Assembly (NCBI GenBank): GCA_028697875.1
Contig: JAQVEQ010000096.1
Coordinates: forward strand, 1-11,199
Direction of reading: 5' to 3'
DNA: 11,199 nt
Source: Novosphingobium sp.
Lineage (GTDB): Bacteria; Pseudomonadota; Alphaproteobacteria; Sphingomonadales; Sphingomonadaceae
Positions within the stretch are counted from its first letter, which is position 1; the number at the start of each line of letters is the position of its first letter. Both the position numbers and the translations under genes were made by a program. The notes under the pieces are model-generated. The model searched no databases. It saw only the letters and a list, made by a program, of their open reading frames with translations, and had not been told where the DNA came from. Shown piece after piece: positions 1-8,233 of the stretch.

Positions 1-1839
1 GAAGCCGGGCGCATGATCGGCAGCGAAGCCCGCGCCAAGGGCTTCAACATGATGCTTGCAGGCGGCGTGAACCTCGTGCGCGATCCGCGCGCGGGCCGCA
101 ATTTCGAATACCTTGGCGAAGACCCCCTGCTCGCCGGCACGCTGGCCGCCGCACAGATCGACGGCATCCAGTCGAACGCCATTGCCGCCACGATCAAGCA
201 TTTCGCCTTGAACGACCAGGAAACCGGCCGTTCGAGCGCCTCGGTCGAAATGGACGAAGGCGCGATGCGCGAAAGCGACCTGCTGGCCTTCCAGATCGGG
301 ATCGAAGGCGGCAGGCCCGGCTCGGTCATGTGCTCGTACAACCGCGTTTACGGCAAGTTCGCGTGCGAAAGCGCCTTCCTGCTCAACGATGTGCTGCGGC
401 GCGACTGGGGTTACAAGGGCTTCGTCATGTCCGACTGGGGCGCGGTCCATTCGACCGAATCCATCGTCAACGGGCTGGACCAGCAGTCTGCCGCCCTGCT
501 CGACGGCAAACAGTGGCTGGGCAGCGAACTGGTCGCCGCAATCGACGAAGGCCGCGTGGACAAGGCCGTGGTCGACACCGCCGTCTCCCGTATCCTTTAT
601 GCGATCTACGACAACGGGCTGGCCGACCATCCCGTGACCGCGCAAACCGCCATCGATTACGAAGCCAACGGCAAGGTGGCGCAAGCCACGGCGGAGGAAG
701 GAATCGTCCTCCTGCGCAACGAAGGCGGCATCCTGCCCCTGGCATCGACCGCAAGACGGATCGCGGTCATCGGCGGCCACGCGGACATCGGCGTGCTTTC
801 CGGCGGCGGTTCGAGCCAGGTTACACCCGTGGGCGGCGCCAGGAAGATCGAGAAGGCGGCCAAGGGGATGGCGGCCAGTTTCGTACGGCGCATCTATGGC
901 GGCGCAGCACCGCTGGACGCCTTGCGCGCCGAGTTCCCCGATGCCGAAATCACCTTTGCCGACGGGAGCGACCTCGATACGGCAAAGAATGCCGCAAGCG
1001 CCGCCGACATCGCCGTGGTCTTTGCCGAACGGTTCAACACGGAAACCGAGGACACCACGGACCTATCGCTGGAAGGCGATCAGGATGCCCTGATCTCCTC
1101 CATCGCCGCCGCCAACCCGAAGACGGTCGTCGTCCTCGAAACGGGTAACCCGGTGGCCATGCCCTGGCGCAGCCAGGTCCCCGCAATCCTCGCCGCATGG
1201 TATCCGGGCCAGAATGGCGCGGCCGCGATTGCCCGCATCCTGTCGGGCAAGACCAATCCGTCGGGCCACTTGCCGGTGACGTTCCCGGCTTCGCTCGAAC
1301 AGCTCCCGAACCCGATCCTGCCCGGCTCGAACCTTCCCCCTCCGAGCAAGGAGGACAAGATGATCTACGGGATCAACGTCAATTCCCCGCCGTTCGACAT
1401 CACCTATCCCGAAGGTTCGGATGCGGGATACCGCTGGTTCGACGCAAAGGGGGAGATCCCGCTCTACGCCTTCGGCCATGGCCTGAGCTACACCAGCTTC
1501 GCCTATGACCGGCTGGAAGTGAAAGGCGGCAAGACGCTGACTGTCAGTTTCCGGGTGACCAACACCGGCGGCAAGGCCGGCGCCGATGTGCCGCAAGTCT
1601 ATGTCAGGCGCCCCGGCAAGGCGAAGCGCTTGATCGGCTGGGACAAGCCCATGCTCGCGCCCGGCGAATCCGCGACTGTCACCGTCACTGCCGACCGCCG
1701 CGTGCTGGCCGATTTCGACGCCAAACACCGGCGCTGGGTCGTACCTGCCGGCAATGTGACGGTCGAGGTCGGCCATTCCGCAATCGACCCCGTGCTGACC
1801 GGCAAGGCCCGCCTGTCGCGATCGACAATGAAGCCGTGA
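1..1839 (+). CDS. GH3 beta-glycosidase (beta-glucosidase-like), 5' end missing
   Basis: A retaining glycoside hydrolase of family 3, which removes non-reducing beta-linked glucose or similar sugars. The frame is open from base 1 and begins inside the family's N-terminal barrel, so the ATG at base 13 is an internal methionine; the true start and any signal peptide lie upstream. Counting from that ATG, the substrate-site motif KHFALNDQE is at residues 62-70 and the nucleophile region VMSDWG has Asp141 (bases 433-435). The C-terminal sandwich domain begins near residue 228 (EEGIVLLRNEGGILPL), and Glu344 in ETEDTTDLSL fits the acid/base position. A fibronectin type III-like domain covers about residues 495-595. 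The family is clear; sugar specificity is not, since GH3 also includes xylosidases and others. GH78 follows after 68 bases on the same strand with no terminator between, so co-transcription is likely. Confidence 0.95.
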   Translation, partial: EAGRMIGSEARAKGFNMMLAGGVNLVRDPRAGRNFEYLGEDPLLAGTLAAAQIDGIQSNAIAATIKHFALNDQETGRSSASVEMDEGAMRESDLLAFQIGIEGGRPGSVMCSYNRVYGKFACESAFLLNDVLRRDWGYKGFVMSDWGAVHSTESIVNGLDQQSAALLDGKQWLGSELVAAIDEGRVDKAVVDTAVSRILYAIYDNGLADHPVTAQTAIDYEANGKVAQATAEEGIVLLRNEGGILPLASTARRIAVIGGHADIGVLSGGGSSQVTPVGGARKIEKAAKGMAASFVRRIYGGAAPLDALRAEFPDAEITFADGSDLDTAKNAASAADIAVVFAERFNTETEDTTDLSLEGDQDALISSIAAANPKTVVVLETGNPVAMPWRSQVPAILAAWYPGQNGAAAIARILSGKTNPSGHLPVTFPASLEQLPNPILPGSNLPPPSKEDKMIYGINVNSPPFDITYPEGSDAGYRWFDAKGEIPLYAFGHGLSYTSFAYDRLEVKGGKTLTVSFRVTNTGGKAGADVPQVYVRRPGKAKRLIGWDKPMLAPGESATVTVTADRRVLADFDAKHRRWVVPAGNVTVEVGHSAIDPVLTGKARLSRSTMKP

Positions 1840-1877
1840 CACGGCCGTAGAAACACCCCCCGGCAACACAACGGCAA

Positions 1878-1892
1878 GGCTCGCAAAGAGCC
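1878..1892 (+). other. Small hairpin just upstream of the GH78 ribosome binding site
   Basis: GGCTC (1878-1882) pairs perfectly with GAGCC (1888-1892) around a 5-base loop. It ends 3 bases before the Shine-Dalgarno sequence AGGAG at 1896-1900. There is no following T run, so it is not an intrinsic terminator. It could mildly affect translation or stabilise the 3' end of a processed transcript, or be chance in GC-rich DNA. Confidence 0.25.
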
Positions 1893-1907
1893 GGCAGGAG
1901 AGGAAAA

Positions 1908-4900
1908 ATGGAAGTCAATCGTCGCCAGGCAATCGGCATCGGGCTTGCAGGGGCCGGCGCGCTCACCCAGGCTCCGGTACTGGCATGGGCCACCCCCGGT
2001 GGCACAGCCCCGGCCATCGCCCGCCCGCGCGTCTGCGGCCTCGATAACCCTCTTTCGCTCGGCGCGCTGCCGCCGCGCTTTTCCTGGCTGGTGAACGGCA
2101 AGGGTGCATCGGACCGGCAGGCGGCTTACCGCGTGACGGTCGCCCGCACGGCGGCCGATCTCGCGGCCGGTGCGAACCTCCTGTGGGACAGCGGCAAGAT
2201 CGCATCGTCGCAGAACTTCGACATTCCCTATGGCGGCCCCGCCCTGCCGCCCCGCGCCCACGCGGTATGGCAGGTGGAAGTCTGGCCGGCGGGCGGCGGT
2301 GCTTCGCTGAAAAGCCCGCACGCCATCTGGGAAACCGGCCTGGGCGAAGATCCCGAATGGGCCGGGCAATGGCTGGCAAGCGAAACGGAAGTGGCCAGGC
2401 TCGACCGGATGGCGGGGCTGCACTGGATCACCGGCAGTGGATCGCAGAAGGCCGATGCGCCGCGCTTCTTCCGCACCACGATCGAGGTCAAGAAGGACGA
2501 ACCGGCCGAACTGCTGCTCTCCGCGCACGAACTGCTGGGCGTCTGGTATAACGGCGAACCACTGTCCAACCCGCAGGATGGCCCCGTTCGCTGGGCGGTC
2601 ATGCCGGTCTATCCCGTCACGCTGAAGCGGGGCCGCAACACGATTGCCGTGGCGATCAAGCGCGTGGTCGCGTTCGGCGACCCGCCGCCTGCCCTCGCCA
2701 CGATCCTGCGCCATGGCAAAGCTCTGAAGGAACGCCTCACTTCCGCCCAGGGCTGGAAAACCACCCTTGAAGAAACCGCAGGCTGGCAGGCACACGGCTT
2801 CGACGATTCAGGCTGGGAAGACGCCACGCCTTCCAAGTCGAAGCCCAAGGGCGAGCCTTGGCCTGTCTATCCCGCCAACCTGCTGCGCAAGCGCTTCACC
2901 CTTGCCAAGCCGGTGCGCAGTGCGCGGCTCTACGCCACCGCGCTCGGTGCCTACGAGGCCTGGCTCAATGGCGGCAAGCTGGGCACCCAGCGCATGACGC
3001 CCGACTATACCGATCCATCGAAGCGGATCATCTACCAGGCCCACGACGTCACGGCCCAGCTTGTGCCGGGGGCCAACACGCTCGGCCTGTGGGTCGGCGA
3101 CGGCTGGTACGGCAGCAAGTTTTCCAAGCTCGCCCGCTTTTCCTTCGGCCCGGCTCCGTGCCGCGCGCTGGCCCAGCTCGAAATCGAATATACCGACGGA
3201 TCGCGCGAGGTGATCGCGACCGGAGACGGCTGGGAAATCGCGCAATCGCCTATCCGGGAAGCCAGCATCTACGACGGCGAAGTGTTCGATGCGCGGATGG
3301 AAACCGACTGGACCGGGCCGAACGCCTCGACCAAGGGCTGGCGCGCGGCGGAGACGATCGCCACGCAGCCCCCCCCGATCGATCCCGAACGCTGCCCCCC
3401 GGTCCGCGCCAACGAAGTTCTCAGCCCGCGCTCGATCACCCGGCTCGCCAATGGCCGCCACGTTGTCGATTTCGGGCAGAACTTCGCCGGGTGGCCACGG
3501 CTGACCGTGACCGCGCCCGCCGGGACGCGGATCGAAATGCGCTTTGCCGAATTGCTCCTGCCATCGGGCACGGTCGACCAATCGAACTTGCGCACCGCAT
3601 GGCAGCGCGACGTCTACATTGCCGCCGGTACGGGCAAGGAAGTGTGGGAGCCGCGCTTTACCTATCATGGCTTCCGCTACGTCGAGTTGAACGGCTTGCC
3701 CGACGATGCGGGCAGCTGGTCGCTGGAAGCGCTGGTCGGCTACCAGGACCTCGATCTGACAGGCGATTTCCGCACGGCCGATCCGGTGATTCAGAAATTC
3801 TGGCGCAATTCCGTGTGGAGCCAGAAATCGAACTTCTGGGGCCTGCCGACCGATTGCCCCCAGCGCGACGAACGGCTCGGCTGGATGGGCGATGCCGAAG
3901 TGTTCTGGCCCGCGGCCGCGTACAATATGGACGTCACCGCCTATACCGCGCGCGTGATGGAAGACGTCCGCGCCAGCCAGCGCGGGAATGGCGGCTTTCC
4001 CGACGTGATACCGCCTTTCGCGCCGGGCATGGACTTCTCTTCCCCCGGATGGGCGGATGCAGGCGTGATCCTGCCTTACACCTCGTGGCAGCAGAACGGC
4101 GATACCGGGGTGATCGCCGCCAACTGGGAAGCGATGGAGCGGTACATGGACTGGCTGCTCAAGACCAATCCCAACCACTTGTGGGAGAAGTATCGCGGCG
4201 CGGACTATGGCGACTGGCTGTCGGTCGATGCCAACCCGGCGAACCCGGCCGATGCGACCACGCCCAAGGACCTGATCGGCACCGCCTATTGGGCGCAGAA
4301 CGCGGCCACGATGGCGGAAATGGCGGAAGCCACCGGCAATGCCGCAGCCGCGGCGCGCTACCGCACGCTGTTTGCCGACATCAAGGCGGCCTTCAATGCC
4401 GCATACGTCAAGCCGGACGGCACGGTCGGCAACGACAGCCAAACCAGCTACGTCCTCGCCATCCGCTTCGGCCTGCTTTCGCCCAAGGCCGCGAAGGAGG
4501 CCGGCCGCAGGCTGGCCGCCGATATCGCCAGACGCGGCGGGCACCTCTCCACCGGCTTCCTCGGCACGCCGCATATCCTCGATGCGCTCGCCATGACCGG
4601 GCAGGAGGAAACCGCCATCACCCTGCTGCTCCAGCGCGGCTATCCGTCATGGGGCTACATGGTGACCAAGGGCGCGACGAGCATGTGGGAACGCTGGAAC
4701 AGCGACACCGGCGACAATTCCATGAACAGCTACAACCACTATGCCTTCGGCGCGATCGGGTCGTTCCTGTTCCGCCGCATCGCGGGCATTGCCCCTGCAA
4801 GCGCGGGCTTCGGCCGGGTGCGGATCGCGCCGATCATGGACGAACGGCTGGGCAAGGCAGGCGCGACCTATCGCAGCGCATCGGGCCCGATCGCGACCGA

Positions 4901-5033
4901 ATGGCAAGCGGCAGACGGGCGCTTCCAGCTCGACGTCGAACTGCCGCCCAATGCCGCGGCCGAGGTGGTCCTGCCCGGCGGCAAGACAGCCAAGGCCGGG
5001 CCGGGCCTGCATCGCTATTCGGACAAGCTGTAG
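1908..5033 (+). CDS. GH78 alpha-L-rhamnosidase, exported, full length
   Basis: An inverting enzyme releasing terminal alpha-L-rhamnose from plant glycosides or polysaccharides. The ATG has a good ribosome site (AGGAG 1896-1900, 7 bases away). The N-terminus carries NRRQAIGIGLAGAGAL and an AWA cleavage-like site near residue 28, suggesting twin-arginine export to the periplasm. A GH78 N-terminal beta domain (about 38-145) is followed by two jelly-roll-like segments (about 172-290 and 326-470), a Bac_rhamnosid-type sandwich (about 500-615), and the (alpha/alpha)6 catalytic barrel (about 620-960) with a short C-terminal beta domain. The motif DCPQRDERLGWMGDAE (649-664) holds the expected general acid Glu655. 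SMWERW (925-930) holds the expected base Glu928, followed by NSYNHYAFGAIGSF. The length, 1041 residues, matches large GH78 members. Exact substrate cannot be read from sequence. The gene closes the GH3-GH78 unit. Confidence 0.96.
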   Translation: MEVNRRQAIGIGLAGAGALTQAPVLAWATPGGTAPAIARPRVCGLDNPLSLGALPPRFSWLVNGKGASDRQAAYRVTVARTAADLAAGANLLWDSGKIASSQNFDIPYGGPALPPRAHAVWQVEVWPAGGGASLKSPHAIWETGLGEDPEWAGQWLASETEVARLDRMAGLHWITGSGSQKADAPRFFRTTIEVKKDEPAELLLSAHELLGVWYNGEPLSNPQDGPVRWAVMPVYPVTLKRGRNTIAVAIKRVVAFGDPPPALATILRHGKALKERLTSAQGWKTTLEETAGWQAHGFDDSGWEDATPSKSKPKGEPWPVYPANLLRKRFTLAKPVRSARLYATALGAYEAWLNGGKLGTQRMTPDYTDPSKRIIYQAHDVTAQLVPGANTLGLWVGDGWYGSKFSKLARFSFGPAPCRALAQLEIEYTDGSREVIATGDGWEIAQSPIREASIYDGEVFDARMETDWTGPNASTKGWRAAETIATQPPPIDPERCPPVRANEVLSPRSITRLANGRHVVDFGQNFAGWPRLTVTAPAGTRIEMRFAELLLPSGTVDQSNLRTAWQRDVYIAAGTGKEVWEPRFTYHGFRYVELNGLPDDAGSWSLEALVGYQDLDLTGDFRTADPVIQKFWRNSVWSQKSNFWGLPTDCPQRDERLGWMGDAEVFWPAAAYNMDVTAYTARVMEDVRASQRGNGGFPDVIPPFAPGMDFSSPGWADAGVILPYTSWQQNGDTGVIAANWEAMERYMDWLLKTNPNHLWEKYRGADYGDWLSVDANPANPADATTPKDLIGTAYWAQNAATMAEMAEATGNAAAAARYRTLFADIKAAFNAAYVKPDGTVGNDSQTSYVLAIRFGLLSPKAAKEAGRRLAADIARRGGHLSTGFLGTPHILDALAMTGQEETAITLLLQRGYPSWGYMVTKGATSMWERWNSDTGDNSMNSYNHYAFGAIGSFLFRRIAGIAPASAGFGRVRIAPIMDERLGKAGATYRSASGPIATEWQAADGRFQLDVELPPNAAAEVVLPGGKTAKAGPGLHRYSDKL

Positions 5034-5048
5034 GGTGATGCAAAGCTA

Positions 5049-5089
5049 GAGGCGGTGAAACGGAATGCCTCTCCCCGTTTCGCCGCCTC
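5049..5089. terminator. Bidirectional intrinsic-type terminator between convergent genes
   Basis: GAGGCGGTGAAACGG (5049-5063) pairs with CCGTTTCGCCGCCTC (5075-5089) across an 11-base loop: 15 base pairs including one T-G wobble. It sits 15 bases after the GH78 stop codon and 6 bases from the stop codon of the minus-strand acyl-CoA dehydrogenase. The T tracts on both sides are short and interrupted (TCCTTTC on plus; TAGCTTTGC on minus). The stem is too long and well placed to be chance, so it most likely serves both transcripts. Confidence 0.8.
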
Positions 5090-5095
5090 GTCCTT

Positions 5096-6076
5096 TCAGG
5101 CGAAAACCTCGCCCCGGACCCAGTCGACGGAGCCCTGCTTGCTGGCCAGCCGGGCCTGCCCCAACAGGCGATTCCAGTAGCCTTCCGACCCGTCGGCCAG
5201 CCGCCATTCGTAGAGCCGCCGCGTATAGAGCTGGAGGTCGTATTCCTCGCTGATGCCGATTGCGCCGTGAACCGCATGGGCCGTGGCGGCAATCCGCCCT
5301 GCGGCAGCGCTGGTCATCGACTTGGCCGTGGCCGCAGCCGCCAGCGCCGGGATCACGCCCCCGCCACAGCCGAGTTGCGCGGCAAGGCGGCAAGCCACCG
5401 CGTCTTCGGCCATGACGGCCATGTTCTGCTGCAAAGCCTGCTGGCGGCCGATCGGTTTGCCGAACTGGACCCGTTCGTTGGCGTAGGCCGCCGTCATTTC
5501 CAACAGGCGGCCCGCGGCCCCTGCCATCGCCGCCGCGCGCAGTACCGCCGCGACCGGGCGCAAACCGCCCGCCACGGCTGGGAGCCTGATGCCCACCGGT
5601 TCGCTGTCCCAGCGCATCCGTGCATCCAGGCTGCCACGCACGCCGGTCGGCACCGGACGGCCATCGGCGGCACCGGCCAGGACCAGGCCATCTCCAAGAT
5701 CGATCAGGACATGTTCCGCCACCATGCCGAACGGCACGACAACATCCTGCCCCACTTTGGCGACGGCCATCGCAATCGGCCCCTGGAGCCAGCTTTCCCC
5801 CGCATCGGCCAGCAGCTTGCGAGCGACCATGGTTTCCGCGACCGGCGCGGGCACCGCGTGGCGGCCCAACGCCTCGAACAGGGGCTCCATGTCGGCCATG
5901 GAAAGCCCGGCGCCGCCCGCGTCCTCGGAAACCAGCGCATCGAGAAAGCCCGACTGGACCAGTTCGTCCCACACCGGGGCAACCGGGGCCCCTTCTTCCA
6001 CCGCGCGGATCTGCGCCGGGGTGGAGATCGCTTCCAGCATCTTGTCGAAGGGTTCGAGAAGTTCGTTCATGTCCAT
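5096..6076 (-). CDS. Acyl-CoA dehydrogenase family, probable non-catalytic partner subunit
   Basis: A 326-residue protein with the acyl-CoA dehydrogenase fold, smaller than the usual 380 or so. I chose the ATG at 6076 (MDMNELLEPF) because CCCCCT at 6085-6090 reads AGGGGG on the minus strand, 8 bases upstream; a longer frame to 6211 would run inside the preceding gene. The C-terminal half is typical: ANERVQFGKPIGRQQ (about 199-213), whose arginine and FG contact the FAD of a neighbouring subunit in this family, and HGAIGISEEYDLQLY (270-284). The usual mid-domain FAD/substrate motif (SEPxxGSD) is absent. The EGT catalytic position reads DGSEGYW (295-301), and the alternative catalytic Glu before the C-terminal helices is also absent. 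It starts 16 bases after its partner gene. Most likely it forms a heteromer with that partner, as FadE pairs of mycobacteria do. Confidence 0.88.
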   Translation of the reverse strand: MDMNELLEPFDKMLEAISTPAQIRAVEEGAPVAPVWDELVQSGFLDALVSEDAGGAGLSMADMEPLFEALGRHAVPAPVAETMVARKLLADAGESWLQGPIAMAVAKVGQDVVVPFGMVAEHVLIDLGDGLVLAGAADGRPVPTGVRGSLDARMRWDSEPVGIRLPAVAGGLRPVAAVLRAAAMAGAAGRLLEMTAAYANERVQFGKPIGRQQALQQNMAVMAEDAVACRLAAQLGCGGGVIPALAAAATAKSMTSAAAGRIAATAHAVHGAIGISEEYDLQLYTRRLYEWRLADGSEGYWNRLLGQARLASKQGSVDWVRGEVFA

Positions 6077-6092
6077 TGTTCCGTCCCCCTTC

Positions 6093-7244
6093 TCAGCGCA
6101 GGCCGAGGCCGCGCGCGATGATCCCGCGCAGGATTTCCCGGGTCCCGCCGCGCAGGCTGAAGCTCGGCGCGATCTGCGACACATACAGCAGTGCGCGGTA
6201 GAGATCGGCATCGACCGCTTCGTCCGGATGGGCGGCTAGATCGTCGCCGATGGCATTCGGCAATTCCTGCTCGAAGCTGGTGCCGAGATCCTTGACCAGC
6301 GAAGCTTCGACCACCGGGCTTTCGCCCAGCGCCAGCCGCGCGGTGCAGGCGATCGACATGGCGCGCAACGTGGCAAGGCGCGCGGTAAAGCCGCCGACCA
6401 GCGCCGCCGTCGCGTCGCCGGCGCGGCCCACGGCCTGCAAGTGCCGCACCCAGGCGTCGAGCAGCACGACACTGGAATAGATCCGCTCCGGCCCGCTGCG
6501 TTCGAACGCGAGCTCCGCCGTCACCTGCTTCCAGCCGTCGCCTTCGTTGCCGATCAGGGCATCTTCGCCCAGTTCGACGTTCTCGAGGAAGACTTCGGCG
6601 AAGTGGGCATCGCCCGTCAGGTCGACGATCGGGCGGACGGTGACGCCCGGCGCCTTGAGGTCGATGATGAGCTGCGAAAGACCCTTGTGGCGGTCCTCGC
6701 TCGTCCCCGACGTGCGCAGCAGCGCGATCATGTAGTCGGAGTGCATGGAATTGGTGGTCCAGATCTTCTGCCCGTTGACCACCCAGCCCTTGTCCGTCCG
6801 CTCCGCACGGGTGCGCACGCTGGCAAGGTCGGAACCGGAGCCGGGCTCGCTCATGCCGATGCAGAACAGCGCCTCGCCCTTGCAGATGCGCGGAATGTAG
6901 AATTCGCGCTGCGCCTCGGTGCCGAAGTTGAGGATCAGGGGCGCGCTCTGGCGGTCGGCGATCCAGTGCGCGGCGACCGGGGCACCCGCAGACAGCAGTT
7001 CTTCCACTACGACGAAGCGCGCGAACGGCCCGCGATCGTGCCCGCCATAGGCCTTGGGCAGGTTCAGGCCAAGGAAGCCGGCCTGGCCGAGGCGGCGGGT
7101 GAAGTCGGCATCGAAACCCTGCCAGGAACGCGCCCGGCGGTCGATCGGCATATCGGCGATGGCCTGGGCCGCAATCTCGCGGATGGCCGGGCGCAGCGCC
7201 TCGTCCTCCGCCGGCAGGCTGGCAAGTGCAAGTGTATCGAACAC
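6093..7244 (-). CDS. Acyl-CoA dehydrogenase, probable catalytic FAD-binding subunit
   Basis: A 383-residue flavoenzyme expected to introduce an alpha,beta double bond into an acyl-CoA, passing electrons to an electron-transfer flavoprotein. The start is GTG at 7244 (MFDTLALASL); GCAGGG lies 8 bases upstream, and the nearby ATG at 7264 is out of frame. N-terminal helical domain: about 10-125. The beta-domain motif CIGMSEPGSGSDLAS is at 128-142, followed by NGQKIWTTNS (157-166). The usual C-terminal catalytic EGT is GGTRE (366-370), but LAFERSG has Glu248 at the position used as base in isovaleryl- and long-chain acyl-CoA dehydrogenases. The normal ERxxFG segment is missing; the equivalent region reads CTARLALGESPVVEASLVKD. 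Those missing parts are present in the next gene, so the two probably make one alpha2beta2 enzyme. The substrate is unknown; comparable pairs act on bulky ring-bearing acyl-CoAs. Confidence 0.93.
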   Translation of the reverse strand: MFDTLALASLPAEDEALRPAIREIAAQAIADMPIDRRARSWQGFDADFTRRLGQAGFLGLNLPKAYGGHDRGPFARFVVVEELLSAGAPVAAHWIADRQSAPLILNFGTEAQREFYIPRICKGEALFCIGMSEPGSGSDLASVRTRAERTDKGWVVNGQKIWTTNSMHSDYMIALLRTSGTSEDRHKGLSQLIIDLKAPGVTVRPIVDLTGDAHFAEVFLENVELGEDALIGNEGDGWKQVTAELAFERSGPERIYSSVVLLDAWVRHLQAVGRAGDATAALVGGFTARLATLRAMSIACTARLALGESPVVEASLVKDLGTSFEQELPNAIGDDLAAHPDEAVDADLYRALLYVSQIAPSFSLRGGTREILRGIIARGLGLR

Positions 7245-7328
7245 GGTTGTTTCCCTGCTTTCATGGCAGCAGCTCTCCCACCGCCGGTTGCGCGCAGAAG
7301 AGACTTGCCGCAGCGATTATTCAAATAT
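7245..7328 (-). other. Leader between the regulator and the acyl-CoA dehydrogenase genes
   Basis: An 84-base spacer on the minus strand. Its regulator-proximal part is AT-rich (7316-7328 and on into the regulator's end), unlike the surrounding GC-rich sequence. I see no convincing -35/-10 pair and no terminator. CTGCT (7255-7259, plus-strand reading) can pair with AGCAG (7268-7272), and this small stem would partly cover the presumed ribosome site of the downstream GTG start. Read-through from the regulator, an internal promoter in the AT-rich patch, or both are possible. Confidence 0.3.
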
Positions 7329-8228
7329 TTATTTTGCCGTTTCCGATACTGAATGAATATCGCTTTGTTCGCGCGCCACCGCGACGAAATTGCGCACGAG
7401 CGGTTCCGCATCGGGCCGGTAGGCGATTCCCATTTCGATCGCGATCGGTTCGGCAAGCGGCATCAGCCGGACGTTTTCCGGTGCGAAACGCGCCATGCGC
7501 GCGGGCACCAGCCCCACCCCGAGCCCGGACTGGACGAGGCTGAGGATCGTCTGCACCTGGGTCGCTTCCTGCGCCACGCGAGGGGCAAAGCCCGCCTTCT
7601 GGCAGGCGAGGATCGTGGTCGTATGCAGCACGCTGACCGGCCCGTGGATGATGAAGGGCTGCCCGGAAAGTTCCGCCAGGGCCACCGACTTGCGCCGGGC
7701 CAGCACGTGATCGGCCGGCATTGCGGCGACCAGTTCGTCGTCCTCGATCACTTCCAGTTCCAGCGACACGCGCCGCATGATCGGCAAACGCACCAGCCCG
7801 ACGTCGATCTGGCGCGCTTCCAGCGCTTCGGCGATCTCCGCGCTGGTCGTTTCTTCCAGTTCCAGTTCGACCCGGGGAAACCGCTGGCGATAGGCGGAAA
7901 TGACGCGCGGCAGCCGTTCGCTGACCGCCGAGCCGACGAACCAGACCCGCAGGCGGCCGAGTTCGCCCTTGCCCCCTTGCATCACGGCATCGCGCACCAT
8001 CTGCGCCTGGGCCAGCGCCTCGCGTGCGGGCTCCAGCGCGGCCTTGCCTGCCGCCGTCAGCCGCACCCCGCGCGTGCCGCGTTCGAACAGCTGCACGCCA
8101 AGGTCCGCCTCGAGCTTGCGGATCGCCACGGTCAGCGGCGGCTGCGAGATGTTCAGCCGCTCCGCCGCGCGGTGGAAATTGAGCGTTTCGGCAAGGACTG
8201 TGAAATAGCGGAGCTGGCGAAGGTCCAT
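7329..8228 (-). CDS. LysR-type transcriptional regulator, BenM/CatM/CbnR-like
   Basis: A 299-residue DNA-binding regulator. The start MDLRQLRYF is the classical LysR opening, so the ATG at 8228 is secure although no Shine-Dalgarno sequence precedes it. The winged helix-turn-helix covers residues 1-60 (FHRAAERLNISQPPLTVAIR, 18-37), then a linker helix, then the effector domain (about 91-290). FVGSAVSERLPR (97-108) and the TT at 127-128 in LELEETTSAE resemble the ligand-pocket segments around Ser99 and Thr128 of BenM and CatM. QEATQVQTILSLVQSGLGVG (220-239) is also typical of that subgroup, which mostly controls aromatic acid degradation. It is divergent from the crotonase operon and co-directional with the acyl-CoA dehydrogenase pair, so it probably controls both and itself. 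The effector is unknown. Confidence 0.94.
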   Translation of the reverse strand: MDLRQLRYFTVLAETLNFHRAAERLNISQPPLTVAIRKLEADLGVQLFERGTRGVRLTAAGKAALEPAREALAQAQMVRDAVMQGGKGELGRLRVWFVGSAVSERLPRVISAYRQRFPRVELELEETTSAEIAEALEARQIDVGLVRLPIMRRVSLELEVIEDDELVAAMPADHVLARRKSVALAELSGQPFIIHGPVSVLHTTTILACQKAGFAPRVAQEATQVQTILSLVQSGLGVGLVPARMARFAPENVRLMPLAEPIAIEMGIAYRPDAEPLVRNFVAVAREQSDIHSVSETAK

Positions 8229-8233
8229 GATAC

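Noticed and set aside
1840..1907. Possible terminator between the GH3 and GH78 genes
   Set aside because: Only a 5-bp stem without a T run, placed against the ribosome site; it does not look like a terminator.
2808..5038. Long alternative frames over GH78: 726 codons plus strand from 2858 and 588 codons minus strand ending at 2808
   Set aside because: Both give arginine-rich or otherwise featureless sequence, while the GH78 frame has full domain and catalytic motif support.
6077..6211. Extended start at 6211 for the smaller acyl-CoA dehydrogenase protein
   Set aside because: The extra 45 residues (Cys-, Ala- and Arg-rich) are not family-like and overlap the preceding gene. The ATG at 6076 has a good ribosome site at the right distance.
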